Positions 1-12,006 of a DNA stretch of 64,000 nt are shown here, one piece after another; within the stretch, counting starts at the first letter, position 1, and every line of letters begins with the position of its first letter. Source of the DNA: Arthrobacter zhaoxinii (GTDB lineage: Bacteria; Actinomycetota; Actinomycetes; Actinomycetales; Micrococcaceae); contig NZ_CP104275.1 in the NCBI RefSeq assembly GCF_025244925.1, positions 2,976,001 to 3,040,000 on the forward strand, read 5' to 3'. The notes under the pieces are model-generated. The model did no database searches. It was not told where the DNA came from and saw nothing but the letters and a program-made list of their open reading frames with translations. Both the position numbers and the translations under genes were made by a program.

Positions 1-1
1 C

Positions 2-556
2 ATTGCCCTCGCACAGAAGTCCAAGCGCCTCGGCCGCTTTGTGGTCGGCATCGGCGTTGCCGGCTCGACCAGCACCTCCCTCGCCGCCGCCTGCGACGAA
101 TTCGAGGACTACGACTCCCTGCCCGGCATCGTGGCTGCCGCTGCTGCCCCGGCTGCGGCCGATTCGTCGGCCGAGAAGCGGCCGGCACCGACGGATTCGC
201 AGCCCGATCCGGCCCCGGCCCGCAGGCTCACCACCGTTCCCATGTTCTCGCACACCGGCCAGGCTGCGTTCGACGAGCCGGAACCGGCCGACGACGTCGA
301 CCCGGGGGTGGTCGCGACCGAACTCCTCGTGCGGGCGCTGCAGATCGGCCATGCCAAGGGCGACGCCGACGAGTGGCTCAACACGGGCACGGTGAAGAAC
401 CAGATGCGCCGGATGGATCCGGCCTTCAACGAGAAGCCGCTGGGCTTCCGGTCATTCACCGACTTCCTCTCCTCCCACGGCGATCTCGTGGAGCTTGACG
501 ACGACGGTCCGCAGCGGCTCATCCGCCTCCGCCCGGAAGCCAAAGCCCGGCGTTGA
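2..556 (+). CDS. NYN domain / OST-HTH (LOTUS) protein, 5' end outside window
   Basis: The reading frame is open from the window edge, so the N-terminus lies outside. The first visible residues (RLGRFVVGIGVAGSTS, then CDEFEDYDSLPG) look like the end of a NYN (PIN-like nuclease) domain of the LabA/DUF88 type. An Ala/Pro-rich linker follows, then a C-terminal unit of about 75 residues containing WLNTGTVKNQM and GFRSFTDFL, which fits the OST-HTH/LOTUS RNA-binding fold. Proteins of this architecture are considered RNA-processing or RNA-binding factors; that role here is inferred from family only. The stop overlaps the next start in TTGA, so the two genes are probably translationally coupled. Confidence 0.72.
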   Translation: MALAQKSKRLGRFVVGIGVAGSTSTSLAAACDEFEDYDSLPGIVAAAAAPAAADSSAEKRPAPTDSQPDPAPARRLTTVPMFSHTGQAAFDEPEPADDVDPGVVATELLVRALQIGHAKGDADEWLNTGTVKNQMRRMDPAFNEKPLGFRSFTDFLSSHGDLVELDDDGPQRLIRLRPEAKARR

Positions 557-1197
557 GCTCAGAATCCCCCGAGTCCCTGCCGCAGGATCCCGCAGCCGTC
601 GAGGAGCTGTGGGACCGCCGCTACGCCGGCAGCGACGGGTTGTGGAGCGGCCAGCCCAATGCCGTCCTGGTCAGCGAGACCCGGGGCCTCCCGCCCGGAC
701 GCGCCTTGGACGTCGGCTGCGGAGAGGGAGCCGACGCCCTGTGGCTGGCCCAACAGGGCTGGGACGTCACTGCACTGGACGTCTCCGGAGTCGCCCTCGC
801 CCGGGCCGCCCGCCAGGCCAAACTGCGTTCGGTCCAGGTGAACTGGGTCCATGCCGGCTTGGTCGAGGCTGATCTTTCGCCGGCGTCCTTTGCCTTGGTT
901 TCGGCGCAGTACCCCGTTCTCCTGCGGACCGACGGGAACGAAGCGGAACGTGCGCTGCTCCGAGCCGTCGCGCCCGGCGGGATTCTCCTATGGGTACACC
1001 ATCCGCCGCCCACGGCGGAGGAAGCAGCGGCCCGTGGAATTGACCTCCGGGACTACGTGGGCCTTGCCGATGTGGCCGCACTGCTCGATGACGATTGGCG
1101 GATAGAGGTGGACGAGACCCGTCCGCGGCACGTTTCCGCCGGCGCCGGGGCGCACCACAAGGAGGATGTGGTGCTGCGGGCACGGCGCCTGCGCTGA
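553..1197 (+). CDS. class I SAM-dependent methyltransferase
   Basis: A 214-residue protein with the SAM-binding motif I LDVGCGEGADALWLA at about residues 52-66 and an acidic motif II loop (VTALDVS), typical of small TehB/thiopurine-methyltransferase-like enzymes. The TTG start overlaps the previous stop by 4 bp (TTGA), which supports this start. The substrate cannot be read from the sequence. It contains no membrane segment or signal peptide, so it should act in the cytoplasm. Confidence 0.82.
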   Translation: MSSESPESLPQDPAAVEELWDRRYAGSDGLWSGQPNAVLVSETRGLPPGRALDVGCGEGADALWLAQQGWDVTALDVSGVALARAARQAKLRSVQVNWVHAGLVEADLSPASFALVSAQYPVLLRTDGNEAERALLRAVAPGGILLWVHHPPPTAEEAAARGIDLRDYVGLADVAALLDDDWRIEVDETRPRHVSAGAGAHHKEDVVLRARRLR

Positions 1198-1314
1198 CGG
1201 CCCTCTGCAGGTCAGCCCCGTCAACATCAGCCGTGCTCATTGACAGCTGCATTACGTGACCGCAAGCATGTTGCCCGGCGCGGATGTACGTACAGCACTC
1301 AATGGGAGGGCACC

Positions 1315-1941
1315 ATGGCCGGCCGGATTTCCATCGACCTTTATATGACGCTTGACGGCGTCGCCCAGGCTCCGGGCGGCCCGGAGGAAGACCTGGAGGG
1401 AGGCTTCGCCTTCGGCGGCTGGCAGGCTCCCCTGCTGGATGAAACCATCGGTGCGCAGGTGGACGAGGCCATCTCCTCCATGGACGCGCTGCTGCTGGGG
1501 AGGAAGACGTACGACATCTTCGCCGCCTACTGGCCCCACCAGCTGGACGGCGAGAATTCCGGCATTGCCCGCAAGTTCGATGCCGTCCCCAAATACGTCG
1601 CGTCCCGGGGAGCCCCGGATCTGGACCGGTGGCGGGACTCGCACCTCCTCGACGGGGACCTGGCGGCGGCACTGGCAGGTTTACGGCAGCGGCACCGGGA
1701 AATCCACGTCATCGGGAGCATCGAGTTCTGCCGCACCCTGGTCGCGGAGGGTATGTTCGATTCCCTGAATCTGTGGGTGAATCCGGTGGTTGTCGGCCCG
1801 GGAAAACGCCTGTTCCCTCCGGACGGCCCGCCCGCGGAACTGACGCTGCTCGGGGCACCGATAACTTCGGGAAAAGGTGCGGTACTGCTGCGCTACGGCT
1901 GGGCGGGACCGACGCCCGGAACCGGACTCGTCGGGGCCTGA
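1315..1941 (+). CDS. dihydrofolate reductase family protein (RibD C-terminal domain)
   Basis: A 208-residue RibD-C type NADPH-dependent reductase. Visible hallmarks are the N-terminal ISIDLYMTLDGVAQ strand-loop, LLGRKTYDIFAAYWP around residues 60-75, and the C-terminal GSIEFCRTLVAEGMFD followed by LWVNPVVVGPGKRLFP. I placed the start at the ATG preceded by GGGAGGG with 4 nt spacing; an in-frame upstream extension to about 1240 has no ribosome-binding site and an atypical composition. Members of this family in actinobacteria are usually single-gene reductases of unknown substrate rather than the riboflavin enzyme itself. No operon partner is visible. Confidence 0.82.
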   Translation: MAGRISIDLYMTLDGVAQAPGGPEEDLEGGFAFGGWQAPLLDETIGAQVDEAISSMDALLLGRKTYDIFAAYWPHQLDGENSGIARKFDAVPKYVASRGAPDLDRWRDSHLLDGDLAAALAGLRQRHREIHVIGSIEFCRTLVAEGMFDSLNLWVNPVVVGPGKRLFPPDGPPAELTLLGAPITSGKGAVLLRYGWAGPTPGTGLVGA

Positions 1942-1959
1942 GCCTTCCCGCTGCCGCAG

Positions 1960-2706
1960 TTATAGGTTCCCGCTGCGGCGAAGGGTGACAGGGTCGCCGA
2001 TCCGCAGCATCCCTGTCCGCAGGACATGAGCCTGCAGACCGAATTCCGTAGAGTGGTGCCGGCCGAGAAGCGTCAGGGCCTTGGTCTCGGCCGGGACACC
2101 GGCCTGCGCCTGGTCGATCATCACGCAGCGCGGCATCCCCTCCCCCAGACGCAGAATAACCCCGCCTCCGAGGACCAGCTCGGCACCGACCCAGTCGTCC
2201 TCGCAGAATGCCGGCTGGGAACCGGTGTCGATGACGATGTTGGCGCGGAAGCGGCGGTCATCCACCGCACCACCGGCCATTGCCTCGAGGGCAGCCAGTG
2301 AGGATGTTGTCACCAGGTGCAGTGGCGTCTCGTCGTGGTGTCCGACAGCGGTTTCGGGCCGCAGTGTCAGTTCCCGGCCGAAAGCTGCGCTCAGCGCCCG
2401 GGAAGCGGCCGGATCATCCGCACGGTAGCTGAGACCGTCGGGGCTCAGCAGCAGCGGTGGTGCAGCGTCGGTGTCCATGCCGTTGTCCTCAACAACCGAG
2501 GACCACTGCATCAGGCCGGGCACGGGGCGGAAGCGACGGGTCCGCTTGCCGCTGGCGATGCCGCCGTCGTCGGTGTAGACGGCCCACCGGCGGTCATGCA
2601 GCAGCCCCCTGTCGGTCACAGCGGAGGTGCGCAGCGCCTGGCCGGCGGTCGACTTGACCGGATAGCGGTACAGCGCTTGAACATTACCTACCGGCGTTTC
2701 CTGCAT
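1960..2706 (-). CDS. MOSC domain-containing protein (MOSC N-terminal beta-barrel plus MOSC)
   Basis: A 248-residue protein. The start VGNVQALYRYPVKSTAGQ and the following GLLHDRRWAV are diagnostic of the MOSC N-terminal beta-barrel domain, and residues from about 130 on (RFRANIVIDT, WVGAELVLG, CVMIDQAQAG) form the MOSC domain, with the conserved cysteine in PRCVMID. The YcbX/mARC-like group handles molybdenum cofactor-bound sulfur or reduces N-hydroxylated compounds; which reaction applies here is unknown. It stands alone on the minus strand, downstream of hspR. No ribosome-binding site is evident before the ATG; a CACAAT box lies 6 nt upstream. Confidence 0.85.
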   Translation of the reverse strand: MQETPVGNVQALYRYPVKSTAGQALRTSAVTDRGLLHDRRWAVYTDDGGIASGKRTRRFRPVPGLMQWSSVVEDNGMDTDAAPPLLLSPDGLSYRADDPAASRALSAAFGRELTLRPETAVGHHDETPLHLVTTSSLAALEAMAGGAVDDRRFRANIVIDTGSQPAFCEDDWVGAELVLGGGVILRLGEGMPRCVMIDQAQAGVPAETKALTLLGRHHSTEFGLQAHVLRTGMLRIGDPVTLRRSGNL

Positions 2707-2765
2707 TCCGGCATTGTGCCACAGGGGGAACTGCGTTGCCCGGAACCCCTGTGACGGCGGGTGCC

Positions 2766-3278
2766 TTATAGGGACTGGATGTAGCCGTCGTCGGCGTAGT
2801 CCCGTTCTGCGGACTTGCCGGCGGGAAGCGCGCGCAGCCGGCTCCGGCGTTCCATCAGCGAGACCAGGCCCAGCTGCTGCACGGCGGTGGCGGCCGCGGG
2901 CGGGCGCTGTCCACGGCTGAGGGTGACGACGTCGCCGGCCAGTCCTGCGGCGAAGACGCGGCTGCGGTCAGAGGAGCGCCGCTGCGCTTCGTCGAGTTGC
3001 GTGGAAAGCTCCGCTACCCGCTGGCGCAGGCCGGTGACCTGGTTCTGCAGCTCCATGATCCGCTTGATGCCCTCGAGGGAAACGCCCTCCTGGGAGAGCT
3101 TCTGGACCTCGCGCAGCAGTTCAATGTCGCGCTGGGAGTAACGGCGTGAGCGGCCGGGCGCCCGGCTGGGGCGCACAATCCCGAGCCGGTCGTACTGCCG
3201 GAGGGTCTGCGGATGCATTTCCGCGAGCTCAGCGGCAACGGAGATCACGAAAATAGGCGCATTGACGTCTATGCCCAT
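2766..3278 (-). CDS. hspR: HspR, MerR-family heat-shock repressor
   Basis: A 170-residue MerR-type regulator. The N-terminal winged helix reads FVISVAAELAEMHPQTLRQY and is followed by GRSRRYSQRDIELLREVQ, both typical of HspR; a coiled coil (VTGLRQRVAELSTQLDEAQ) follows. HspR binds HAIR inverted repeats and represses the dnaK operon, with DnaK as co-repressor in Streptomyces. Two HAIR repeats lie before dnaK in this window. The gene is last in the dnaK-grpE-dnaJ-hspR cluster, 67 nt after dnaJ, and its ATG has a clear AGGAGG 5 nt upstream. The C-terminal third (about 60 residues) is variable in this family. Confidence 0.95.
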   Translation of the reverse strand: MGIDVNAPIFVISVAAELAEMHPQTLRQYDRLGIVRPSRAPGRSRRYSQRDIELLREVQKLSQEGVSLEGIKRIMELQNQVTGLRQRVAELSTQLDEAQRRSSDRSRVFAAGLAGDVVTLSRGQRPPAAATAVQQLGLVSLMERRSRLRALPAGKSAERDYADDGYIQSL

Positions 3279-3345
3279 TGTTCCTCCTTTACTGCTGTTG
3301 AAATGGTAACCCTGTCATAACCCTCCGGCCGGCGGAACCGGTGGG

Positions 3346-4344
3346 CTAGAGCCGTGCCTTGGCTGCCAACGCGATCCGGGGATCCTCGCCCTTGGTGGCG
3401 TCGGCAAACGCTTCCACGGCTTCCCGGGCATCCTTGCTCAGGTGCGAAGGTACGGCAACATCGATGGTCACCAGCAGGTCTCCGTTGCCCTTGGAGGTGT
3501 GCACGCCCCGCCCCTTGACCCGCAGGGTGCGGCCGGACGGCGTTCCCGCGGGGACTTTGAGCCGGACGGTGTCCGAGGTCAGCGTAGGCACCTCAATGGT
3601 GGCGCCCAGGGCGGCCTCCGGGAACGAGACCGGGACGTGGATCCGGATGTTGTTGCCCTCACGGGCGAAGAAGTCGTGCGGCGTGACGTGGACGGTGACC
3701 ATCAGGTCCCCCGCACCCGCGGCACCGGGCTGGCCCTTGCCGCGCACCCGGATCTTCTGCCCGTCCTTGACCCCGGCAGGTACACGGACCTCAACCACTT
3801 CGCCGTTGGGTTCGCGCAGGCCGATCACGGTTCCGTTAATGGAACCGGCAAAGGAAATGGTGGTGCTGGCGGTACGGTCTGCACCCTTGGTGGGGGGCGG
3901 GGCGCCGAAGCCGCCGCCGCCGAATCCCCCGCCGCCGCCGAAGAGGTCGGCGAATTCGGGCGGGATGTTGCTGCCGCCGGCGTTGAAGGTAGTCCGCCGG
4001 CTGCCGCCGCGGGCGGTCTGGCCGAACAGGTCCCCGAAGATGTCCTCGAAGCCCGCTCCTCCGGCCCCGCCGCCGCCCGGCGCGCCGCCGGCTGTGAACC
4101 GTGCGCCGCTTCCCATGGCGCGGATGGCGTCATACTGCTGGCGTTCCTCCGCGTCGGAGAGGACCGAATAGGCCTCCGAGAGGTCCTTGAACATCCGCTC
4201 GGAGTTGGCGTCGCCCTGGTTCTGGTCGGGATGGTACTTCCGCGCCAGTTTGCGGTACGCCTTCTTGATGTCCGCGTCGGACGCATCCTTGGGAACACCC
4301 AGAATCTTGTAAAAGTCCTTATCGACCCAATCCTGACTAGCCAA
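3346..4344 (-). CDS. dnaJ: DnaJ-family chaperone without zinc-finger (CbpA-like)
   Basis: A 332-residue J-protein. The J-domain is at the N-terminus with [13 protein letters not shown] and the HPD motif (KYHPDQN); a long Gly/Phe-rich segment of about 90 residues and two C-terminal beta-barrel domains follow. The CxxCxGxG zinc-binding repeats of canonical DnaJ are missing and the protein has no cysteine, so it is a class B (CbpA-like) cochaperone. I chose the TTG start at 4344 because AGGAAGGGA sits just upstream; the in-frame ATG 18 nt further up would place this RBS inside the coding region. It should stimulate DnaK ATPase and deliver substrates. Confidence 0.92.
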   Translation of the reverse strand: MASQDWVDKDFYKILGVPKDASDADIKKAYRKLARKYHPDQNQGDANSERMFKDLSEAYSVLSDAEERQQYDAIRAMGSGARFTAGGAPGGGGAGGAGFEDIFGDLFGQTARGGSRRTTFNAGGSNIPPEFADLFGGGGGFGGGGFGAPPPTKGADRTASTTISFAGSINGTVIGLREPNGEVVEVRVPAGVKDGQKIRVRGKGQPGAAGAGDLMVTVHVTPHDFFAREGNNIRIHVPVSFPEAALGATIEVPTLTSDTVRLKVPAGTPSGRTLRVKGRGVHTSKGNGDLLVTIDVAVPSHLSKDAREAVEAFADATKGEDPRIALAAKARL

Positions 4345-4442
4345 TTGGTGTCCCTTCCTCATGTGCCGATCCCGCTGCGTTGCCGTGGAAACACGGCTGC
4401 CGGGCCTGCTTGCCCCTGCTGCGGGACCTGCCGATGGAAAAA

Positions 4443-4474
4443 TGTCCGGGGCCGCTGTGCTGCGGCCCCGGACA
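4443..4474 (-). terminator. intrinsic-terminator-like hairpin between grpE and dnaJ
   Basis: Perfect 13-bp inverted repeat (TGTCCGGGGCCGC and its complement) with a 6-nt loop, starting 8 nt after the grpE stop. Read on the minus strand, the stem runs straight into a TTTTT tract. This is the form of a Rho-independent terminator, or of an attenuator that would lower dnaJ-hspR expression relative to dnaK-grpE. Confidence 0.7.
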
Positions 4475-4482
4475 CGGTATAG

Positions 4483-5127
4483 CTACTGTTCCGGTACCGA
4501 AACAATCACCTGCGCCGCACGCAGGACCCGCTCACCGGACTTGTAGCCGGCCCGCAGGATCTGCGTGACTGTATCGAACGTGACGTCCGCACTCTGCTGC
4601 TGGATGAGTGCCTCGTGGATGTTCGGATCGAACTCCACGCCGGTCTCATCGATGCGGCTGAGCCCGTACGTCTTCAGCGAGTTCTCCAGCTTGGCAGCGA
4701 TCGCAGCGAAGGGTCCCTCCGCCAGGTCGCCGTGCTGGCGTGCCGCGTCGATGTCGTCCAGAACAGGCATCAGTGAGTTCAGCACACCGATGACTGCCAT
4801 GTCCCGTGCGACGTCGCGGTCGCGTTCCACCCGCTTGCGGTAGTTCACGTACTCGGCCTGCAGGCGCAGCAGGTCGTTGCGCAGTTCCGCTGCCTCCGGT
4901 GAACCGGACGCGGCAGGCTGGGCCGGCACGTCGGCGTTGTTCAGGATCTGCTCCGCCTGGGAGAGTGCATCTCCGTCGGCCCCGGCGGCCGGGGCGGAAG
5001 CCGAAGCTTCCTCCCCTGCCGCGGCACCGTTGGCGGAATCCGCGGTCTCGCCCGAGCCGGGAGTGTCCTGGCCGTTTACAGGCTCTTCACCTTCGGGAGT
5101 GTTCCCGTGCTCGTTTTCCGCCGCCAC
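4483..5127 (-). CDS. grpE: GrpE, nucleotide exchange factor for DnaK
   Basis: A 214-residue GrpE. The first 80 residues are acidic and Ala-rich and probably disordered. A long helix (ELRNDLLRLQAEYVNYRKRV) follows, and the C-terminal beta-domain carries the family signature GVEFDPNIHEALIQQ and ILRAGYKSGERVLRAAQVIVS. It exchanges ADP for ATP on DnaK in the cytoplasm. The GTG start lies 2 nt after the dnaK stop, so the pair is certainly co-transcribed and probably translationally coupled. Confidence 0.96.
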   Translation of the reverse strand: MAAENEHGNTPEGEEPVNGQDTPGSGETADSANGAAAGEEASASAPAAGADGDALSQAEQILNNADVPAQPAASGSPEAAELRNDLLRLQAEYVNYRKRVERDRDVARDMAVIGVLNSLMPVLDDIDAARQHGDLAEGPFAAIAAKLENSLKTYGLSRIDETGVEFDPNIHEALIQQQSADVTFDTVTQILRAGYKSGERVLRAAQVIVSVPEQ

Positions 5128-5129
5128 GA

Positions 5130-8726
<3,597 letters not shown>

Positions 8727-10202
8727 CTACTGCAGGGTCGCGGTCAGCCGGGCCACGTTGTCGATGTACCGCTGCCACACCGGCCGGCCCACCCAGTTCT
8801 CCAGGATGAGTTCCTTGGACAGCGCCCGGTAGGTGTCTTCGATGCGGCGCATCTGCTCGACGATGGTGCCGTCAAACATCATGACCGACACTTCCAGGTT
8901 CAGCGAGAAGGAGCGCATGTCCATGTTGCTGGACCCGAGGACGGCCACCTCGTTGTCGATGGTGAAGTGCTTGGCGTGCAGCACCAGCGGCTTGGGGTAC
9001 TGGTAGATCCGGACTCCGGCCCGCAGCAGCGCCTCGTAGTAGGAGCGCTGCGCGTGGTCCACCAGGAACTGGTCCCCTTTTTCGGACACAAACAGTTCCA
9101 CTTCGACCCCGCGCTGCGCCGCCGTCGTGACGGCATAGAGCAGGGTGTCATCAGGGACGAAGTACGGGCTGGTGATGGAGATGCGGTCGCTGGCCGAGTA
9201 GATAAGGGAGGCGAAGAGGCGCAGGTTGTTTTCGGTGCTGAACCCGGGACCGCTGGGCACCACCTGGCAGGTCACGTTGCCCGGATCGAAGGACCAGTCG
9301 TACAGGTTCAGTTCCCGTTCCAGGTTTTCGTCCGTCTCCGCGTTCCAGTCGGTGGCGAAAACAACGTTGAGTTCATCCACCACCGCTCCTTCCACCCGGG
9401 CCATCAGCTCCACCCATTTCCGGCCCGACCGGCGGTTCCGTCGTTTGTTGTACCCCGGCTCCACCAGGTTCTGCGAACCGGTGAAGCCGACTGCTCCGTC
9501 CACCACCAGGATCTTGCGGTGGTTGCGCAGGTCCGGCCGGCGCCAGCGCCCGCGGAAGGGATTGACCGGCAGCATCCGACGCCACTGGATGTCGCTGCCG
9601 CGCAGTTCGGCCAGCAGCTTCCGGTAGCCGGGGATGCGGATCGTGCCGATGTGGTCAAACAGGAGCCGGACCGTGACGCCGCGTCCGGCTGCGTCACTCA
9701 GGGCACGGAAGAAGTCCCGGGTGACGGCGTCGTAGCCCATGATGTAAAACTCCACGTGGACGTACCGTTTGGCGCTCTTCACCGCCTCGGTCATCTCTGA
9801 AATGGACTCGGTGTAGTCCCGCTGCAGGTCAACCTTGTTGCCGTCCATGGTGGGAAACGAGCCCAGCCGGCGGTTAAGCTGCGCGGCATTCAAGACCCAC
9901 TCGGGGCCGTCGTAGTTGGTGCCCTCGGCTTCCAGCTCGTTGGTGTTCTCGCGGACCAGGCGGCTGATTTCGGCCTGCCGCTTCACCCGGTGCTCGGAAA
10001 GCCGGCTGTTACCGAAGAACGAAAAGAGGATGATGCCCGGGATCGGCAGGAAGAAAATGCACAACAGCCAGGCCATCGCCGTCGTGGGACGGCGGTTGCC
10101 GGGGACCACGCCCAGGGCGATGATCCGGATCGCGTAATCCACCGTGGTCAGCACCACGGCTGTCCACCCGGAAAGATCAAAACCGGTCAGAGACCACCAC
10201 AC
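8727..10202 (-). CDS. cls: cardiolipin synthase (phospholipase D superfamily)
   Basis: A 491-residue membrane enzyme. Two N-terminal transmembrane segments (about residues 12-35 and 42-64) are followed by two HKD motifs: HRKILVVD at residue 228 and HAKHFTID at residue 409, each with the expected serine (GSQN, GSSN) downstream. Length and order match bacterial Cls, which joins phosphatidylglycerol molecules, or CDP-diacylglycerol with phosphatidylglycerol, to make cardiolipin at the membrane. Many actinobacteria use a different, phosphatidyltransferase-type Cls, so a broader transphosphatidylase role is also possible. It is transcribed divergently from pabC. Confidence 0.9.
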   Translation of the reverse strand: MWWSLTGFDLSGWTAVVLTTVDYAIRIIALGVVPGNRRPTTAMAWLLCIFFLPIPGIILFSFFGNSRLSEHRVKRQAEISRLVRENTNELEAEGTNYDGPEWVLNAAQLNRRLGSFPTMDGNKVDLQRDYTESISEMTEAVKSAKRYVHVEFYIMGYDAVTRDFFRALSDAAGRGVTVRLLFDHIGTIRIPGYRKLLAELRGSDIQWRRMLPVNPFRGRWRRPDLRNHRKILVVDGAVGFTGSQNLVEPGYNKRRNRRSGRKWVELMARVEGAVVDELNVVFATDWNAETDENLERELNLYDWSFDPGNVTCQVVPSGPGFSTENNLRLFASLIYSASDRISITSPYFVPDDTLLYAVTTAAQRGVEVELFVSEKGDQFLVDHAQRSYYEALLRAGVRIYQYPKPLVLHAKHFTIDNEVAVLGSSNMDMRSFSLNLEVSVMMFDGTIVEQMRRIEDTYRALSKELILENWVGRPVWQRYIDNVARLTATLQ

Positions 10203-10285
10203 ACCCTTGCTCCTCCCGATGCCGCCTTCAAGACAGCCTATCGGTCCTGCGGCAGGTGCCGTGCCTGCGCGGCTACGCTGGGCCC

Positions 10286-11173
10286 ATGACTGTTCTGGTT
10301 TTCCTGGATTCCGCCTTCCCCGACGGGCGTCCGGCCGATGCCGGCGTGCCCCAGCTGATGATCAATGACCTGGGGGTGACGCGCGGAGACGGCATCTTCG
10401 AATCCCTGCTGGCCGTGGACTCGGTGCCCCGCAAGCCGGATGCCCACCTGGACCGGCTGGCATCCTCCGCACAGCTGCTGGAACTGGACATTCCCCCGCG
10501 GGAGGCCTGGGAACGTGCCATCGCCACTGCGCTGGCACTGCATGCAGAAGCTGAGGCCGACGACGCCGGCCACGCCGGCCGCGCAGCGGTGAAACTTGTG
10601 GTGACCCGCGGCGTTGAGGGTGCCGCCGCACCCACCGCGTGGGTGCAGGTGACCGTTGCCCCCGATGCCGCGGCGCAGCGCGAGGCGGGCATCAAGGTCC
10701 TGCTCCTGGACCGCGGTTACGACAGCCTGTCCGCCGCCCGCGCGCCGTGGCTGCTGCTCGGCGCCAAGACGTTGTCCTACGCCGTGAACATGGCGGCCCT
10801 CCGCTACGCACGGCAGCACGGTGCCGACGACGCCATCTTCACCTCCTCCGACGGCAAGGTGCTCGAGGGACCCACGTCCACGGTGGTGCTCGCCCGCGAA
10901 CGGAACGGCGTCCGCACCCTGCTGACCCCCGAACGCAGGAGCGGCATCCTGGCCGGAACCACGCAGGATGCCCTGTTCAAGGCCGCCGAGGCAGCCGGCT
11001 GGGAACTGGGGTACGGGCCGCTGGTGCCCGAGGACCTGTTCGCCGCCGACGGCGTCTGGCTGGTCTCCAGCATCCGGCTGCTGGTGCCGGTGCGCTCCAT
11101 CGACGGCCGCGAGCTGCCGTTCTCCGCGGCACTGAACAGCGAACTGGCCCGGCTGGCGGACGCGGCCCTCTAA
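10286..11173 (+). CDS. pabC: 4-amino-4-deoxychorismate lyase (class IV PLP enzyme)
   Basis: A 295-residue fold-type IV PLP enzyme. MINDLGVTRGDGIFESL near residue 25-41 is the family signature, K161 in LLGAKTLSYAVNM is the Schiff-base lysine, and GKVLEGPTSTVV plus RRSGILAGTTQ fit the substrate-domain motifs. PabC converts aminodeoxychorismate to p-aminobenzoate for folate synthesis. Branched-chain aminotransferases share the fold, but the length and the pattern around the lysine favour the lyase. I used the ATG at 10286; an earlier in-frame start at 10256 has no RBS. TACGCT lies 6 nt upstream of the ATG, suggesting leaderless transcription. Confidence 0.85.
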   Translation: MTVLVFLDSAFPDGRPADAGVPQLMINDLGVTRGDGIFESLLAVDSVPRKPDAHLDRLASSAQLLELDIPPREAWERAIATALALHAEAEADDAGHAGRAAVKLVVTRGVEGAAAPTAWVQVTVAPDAAAQREAGIKVLLLDRGYDSLSAARAPWLLLGAKTLSYAVNMAALRYARQHGADDAIFTSSDGKVLEGPTSTVVLARERNGVRTLLTPERRSGILAGTTQDALFKAAEAAGWELGYGPLVPEDLFAADGVWLVSSIRLLVPVRSIDGRELPFSAALNSELARLADAAL

Positions 11174-11202
11174 CCCGGCGGGAGACTCGTCCCGGGAAGG
11201 CC

Positions 11203-12006
11203 TCAGGTCAGGATGAAGTTGAACGTCCCGGCCGCCGCCGCGGCTGCCACAGCCGCGGCCGAGACAACCACCCCCGCCGCCAAAACGATGCCGTCGATGC
11301 TGCTGAAGGTCGAGGTCCGTGCCCAGGTGCGCTCCGCTGCTCCGAAGCCGCGCGCTTCCATCGCCGTCGCGAGCCGGGTGGCCCGGCGGATCGCCTGGAC
11401 CAGCAGCGCCAGGGACTGCCCGGCGAAACCCCGGAGACGGGCCGCTCCCCCGGCGTCGGGTCCGGCGCCGCGGGCGTGACGGGCCAGGCCGATGGTGCGC
11501 CATTCCTCCACGAGCAGTCCCACCAGGCGCATGGCGGCCAACGCCCCGAGCACAAAGCGGTGCGGCAGGCGCAGCTTCTGTGCCAGGGCATCGGCCAGGT
11601 CGGTGGGGTCGGTGGTGGTCAGCAGGTAGATTCCCGGCAGGGCAATCGCCAGGCCGCGCAGCCCGATGGCGATGCCCGCGCCCACTGACCCGGAGGTGAA
11701 CATCAGCGGGCCTGCGTCCAACAGCACCGTTCCGGTCTTTTCCGCCAGCAGCGCAGTGCCCCACGCGCCAATCAGTGCCGCGGCCAGCAGCGGCCAGATC
11801 CGCCGCACCAGCGTAGACACCCGGATGTGCAGCAGCGGCAGCAGGGCCAGTTCGGCGGTGAGGACGACGGCGGCGCTCACCCAGTCCACCGTGATCAGCA
11901 CCGCCAGTGTCAGGAGTATCGCCGAGGCGAGCTTGGACAGCGGGTTGGCACGGGCGAGGAAAGTCCCTGCGGGACGGGCAGGCGCCCCGGCCACCGCGGC
12001 GCTCAC
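11203..12006 (-). CDS. ykoC: ECF transporter transmembrane protein (T component, YkoC-like)
   Basis: A 267-residue EcfT protein with about five or six hydrophobic segments. The coupling-helix region contains RHARGAGPDAGG and, near the C-terminus, ATRLATAMEARGFGA, the short Ala-Arg-Gly motifs that dock on the ATPases. The GTG start overlaps the ATPase stop by 4 bp (GTGA), which fixes the start; the longer open frame upstream is a shadow of the ATPase gene. In the YkoEDC system this subunit links the ATPase pair to the substrate-specific YkoE for uptake of thiamine or its hydroxymethylpyrimidine precursor. Confidence 0.88.
   Translation of the reverse strand: MSAAVAGAPARPAGTFLARANPLSKLASAILLTLAVLITVDWVSAAVVLTAELALLPLLHIRVSTLVRRIWPLLAAALIGAWGTALLAEKTGTVLLDAGPLMFTSGSVGAGIAIGLRGLAIALPGIYLLTTTDPTDLADALAQKLRLPHRFVLGALAAMRLVGLLVEEWRTIGLARHARGAGPDAGGAARLRGFAGQSLALLVQAIRRATRLATAMEARGFGAAERTWARTSTFSSIDGIVLAAGVVVSAAAVAAAAAAGTFNFILT

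Noticed and set aside
2720..2753. 8-bp inverted repeat (CACAGGGG) after hspR as a terminator
   Set aside because: The stem is short with an 18-nt loop and lacks a T-tract; too weak to call.
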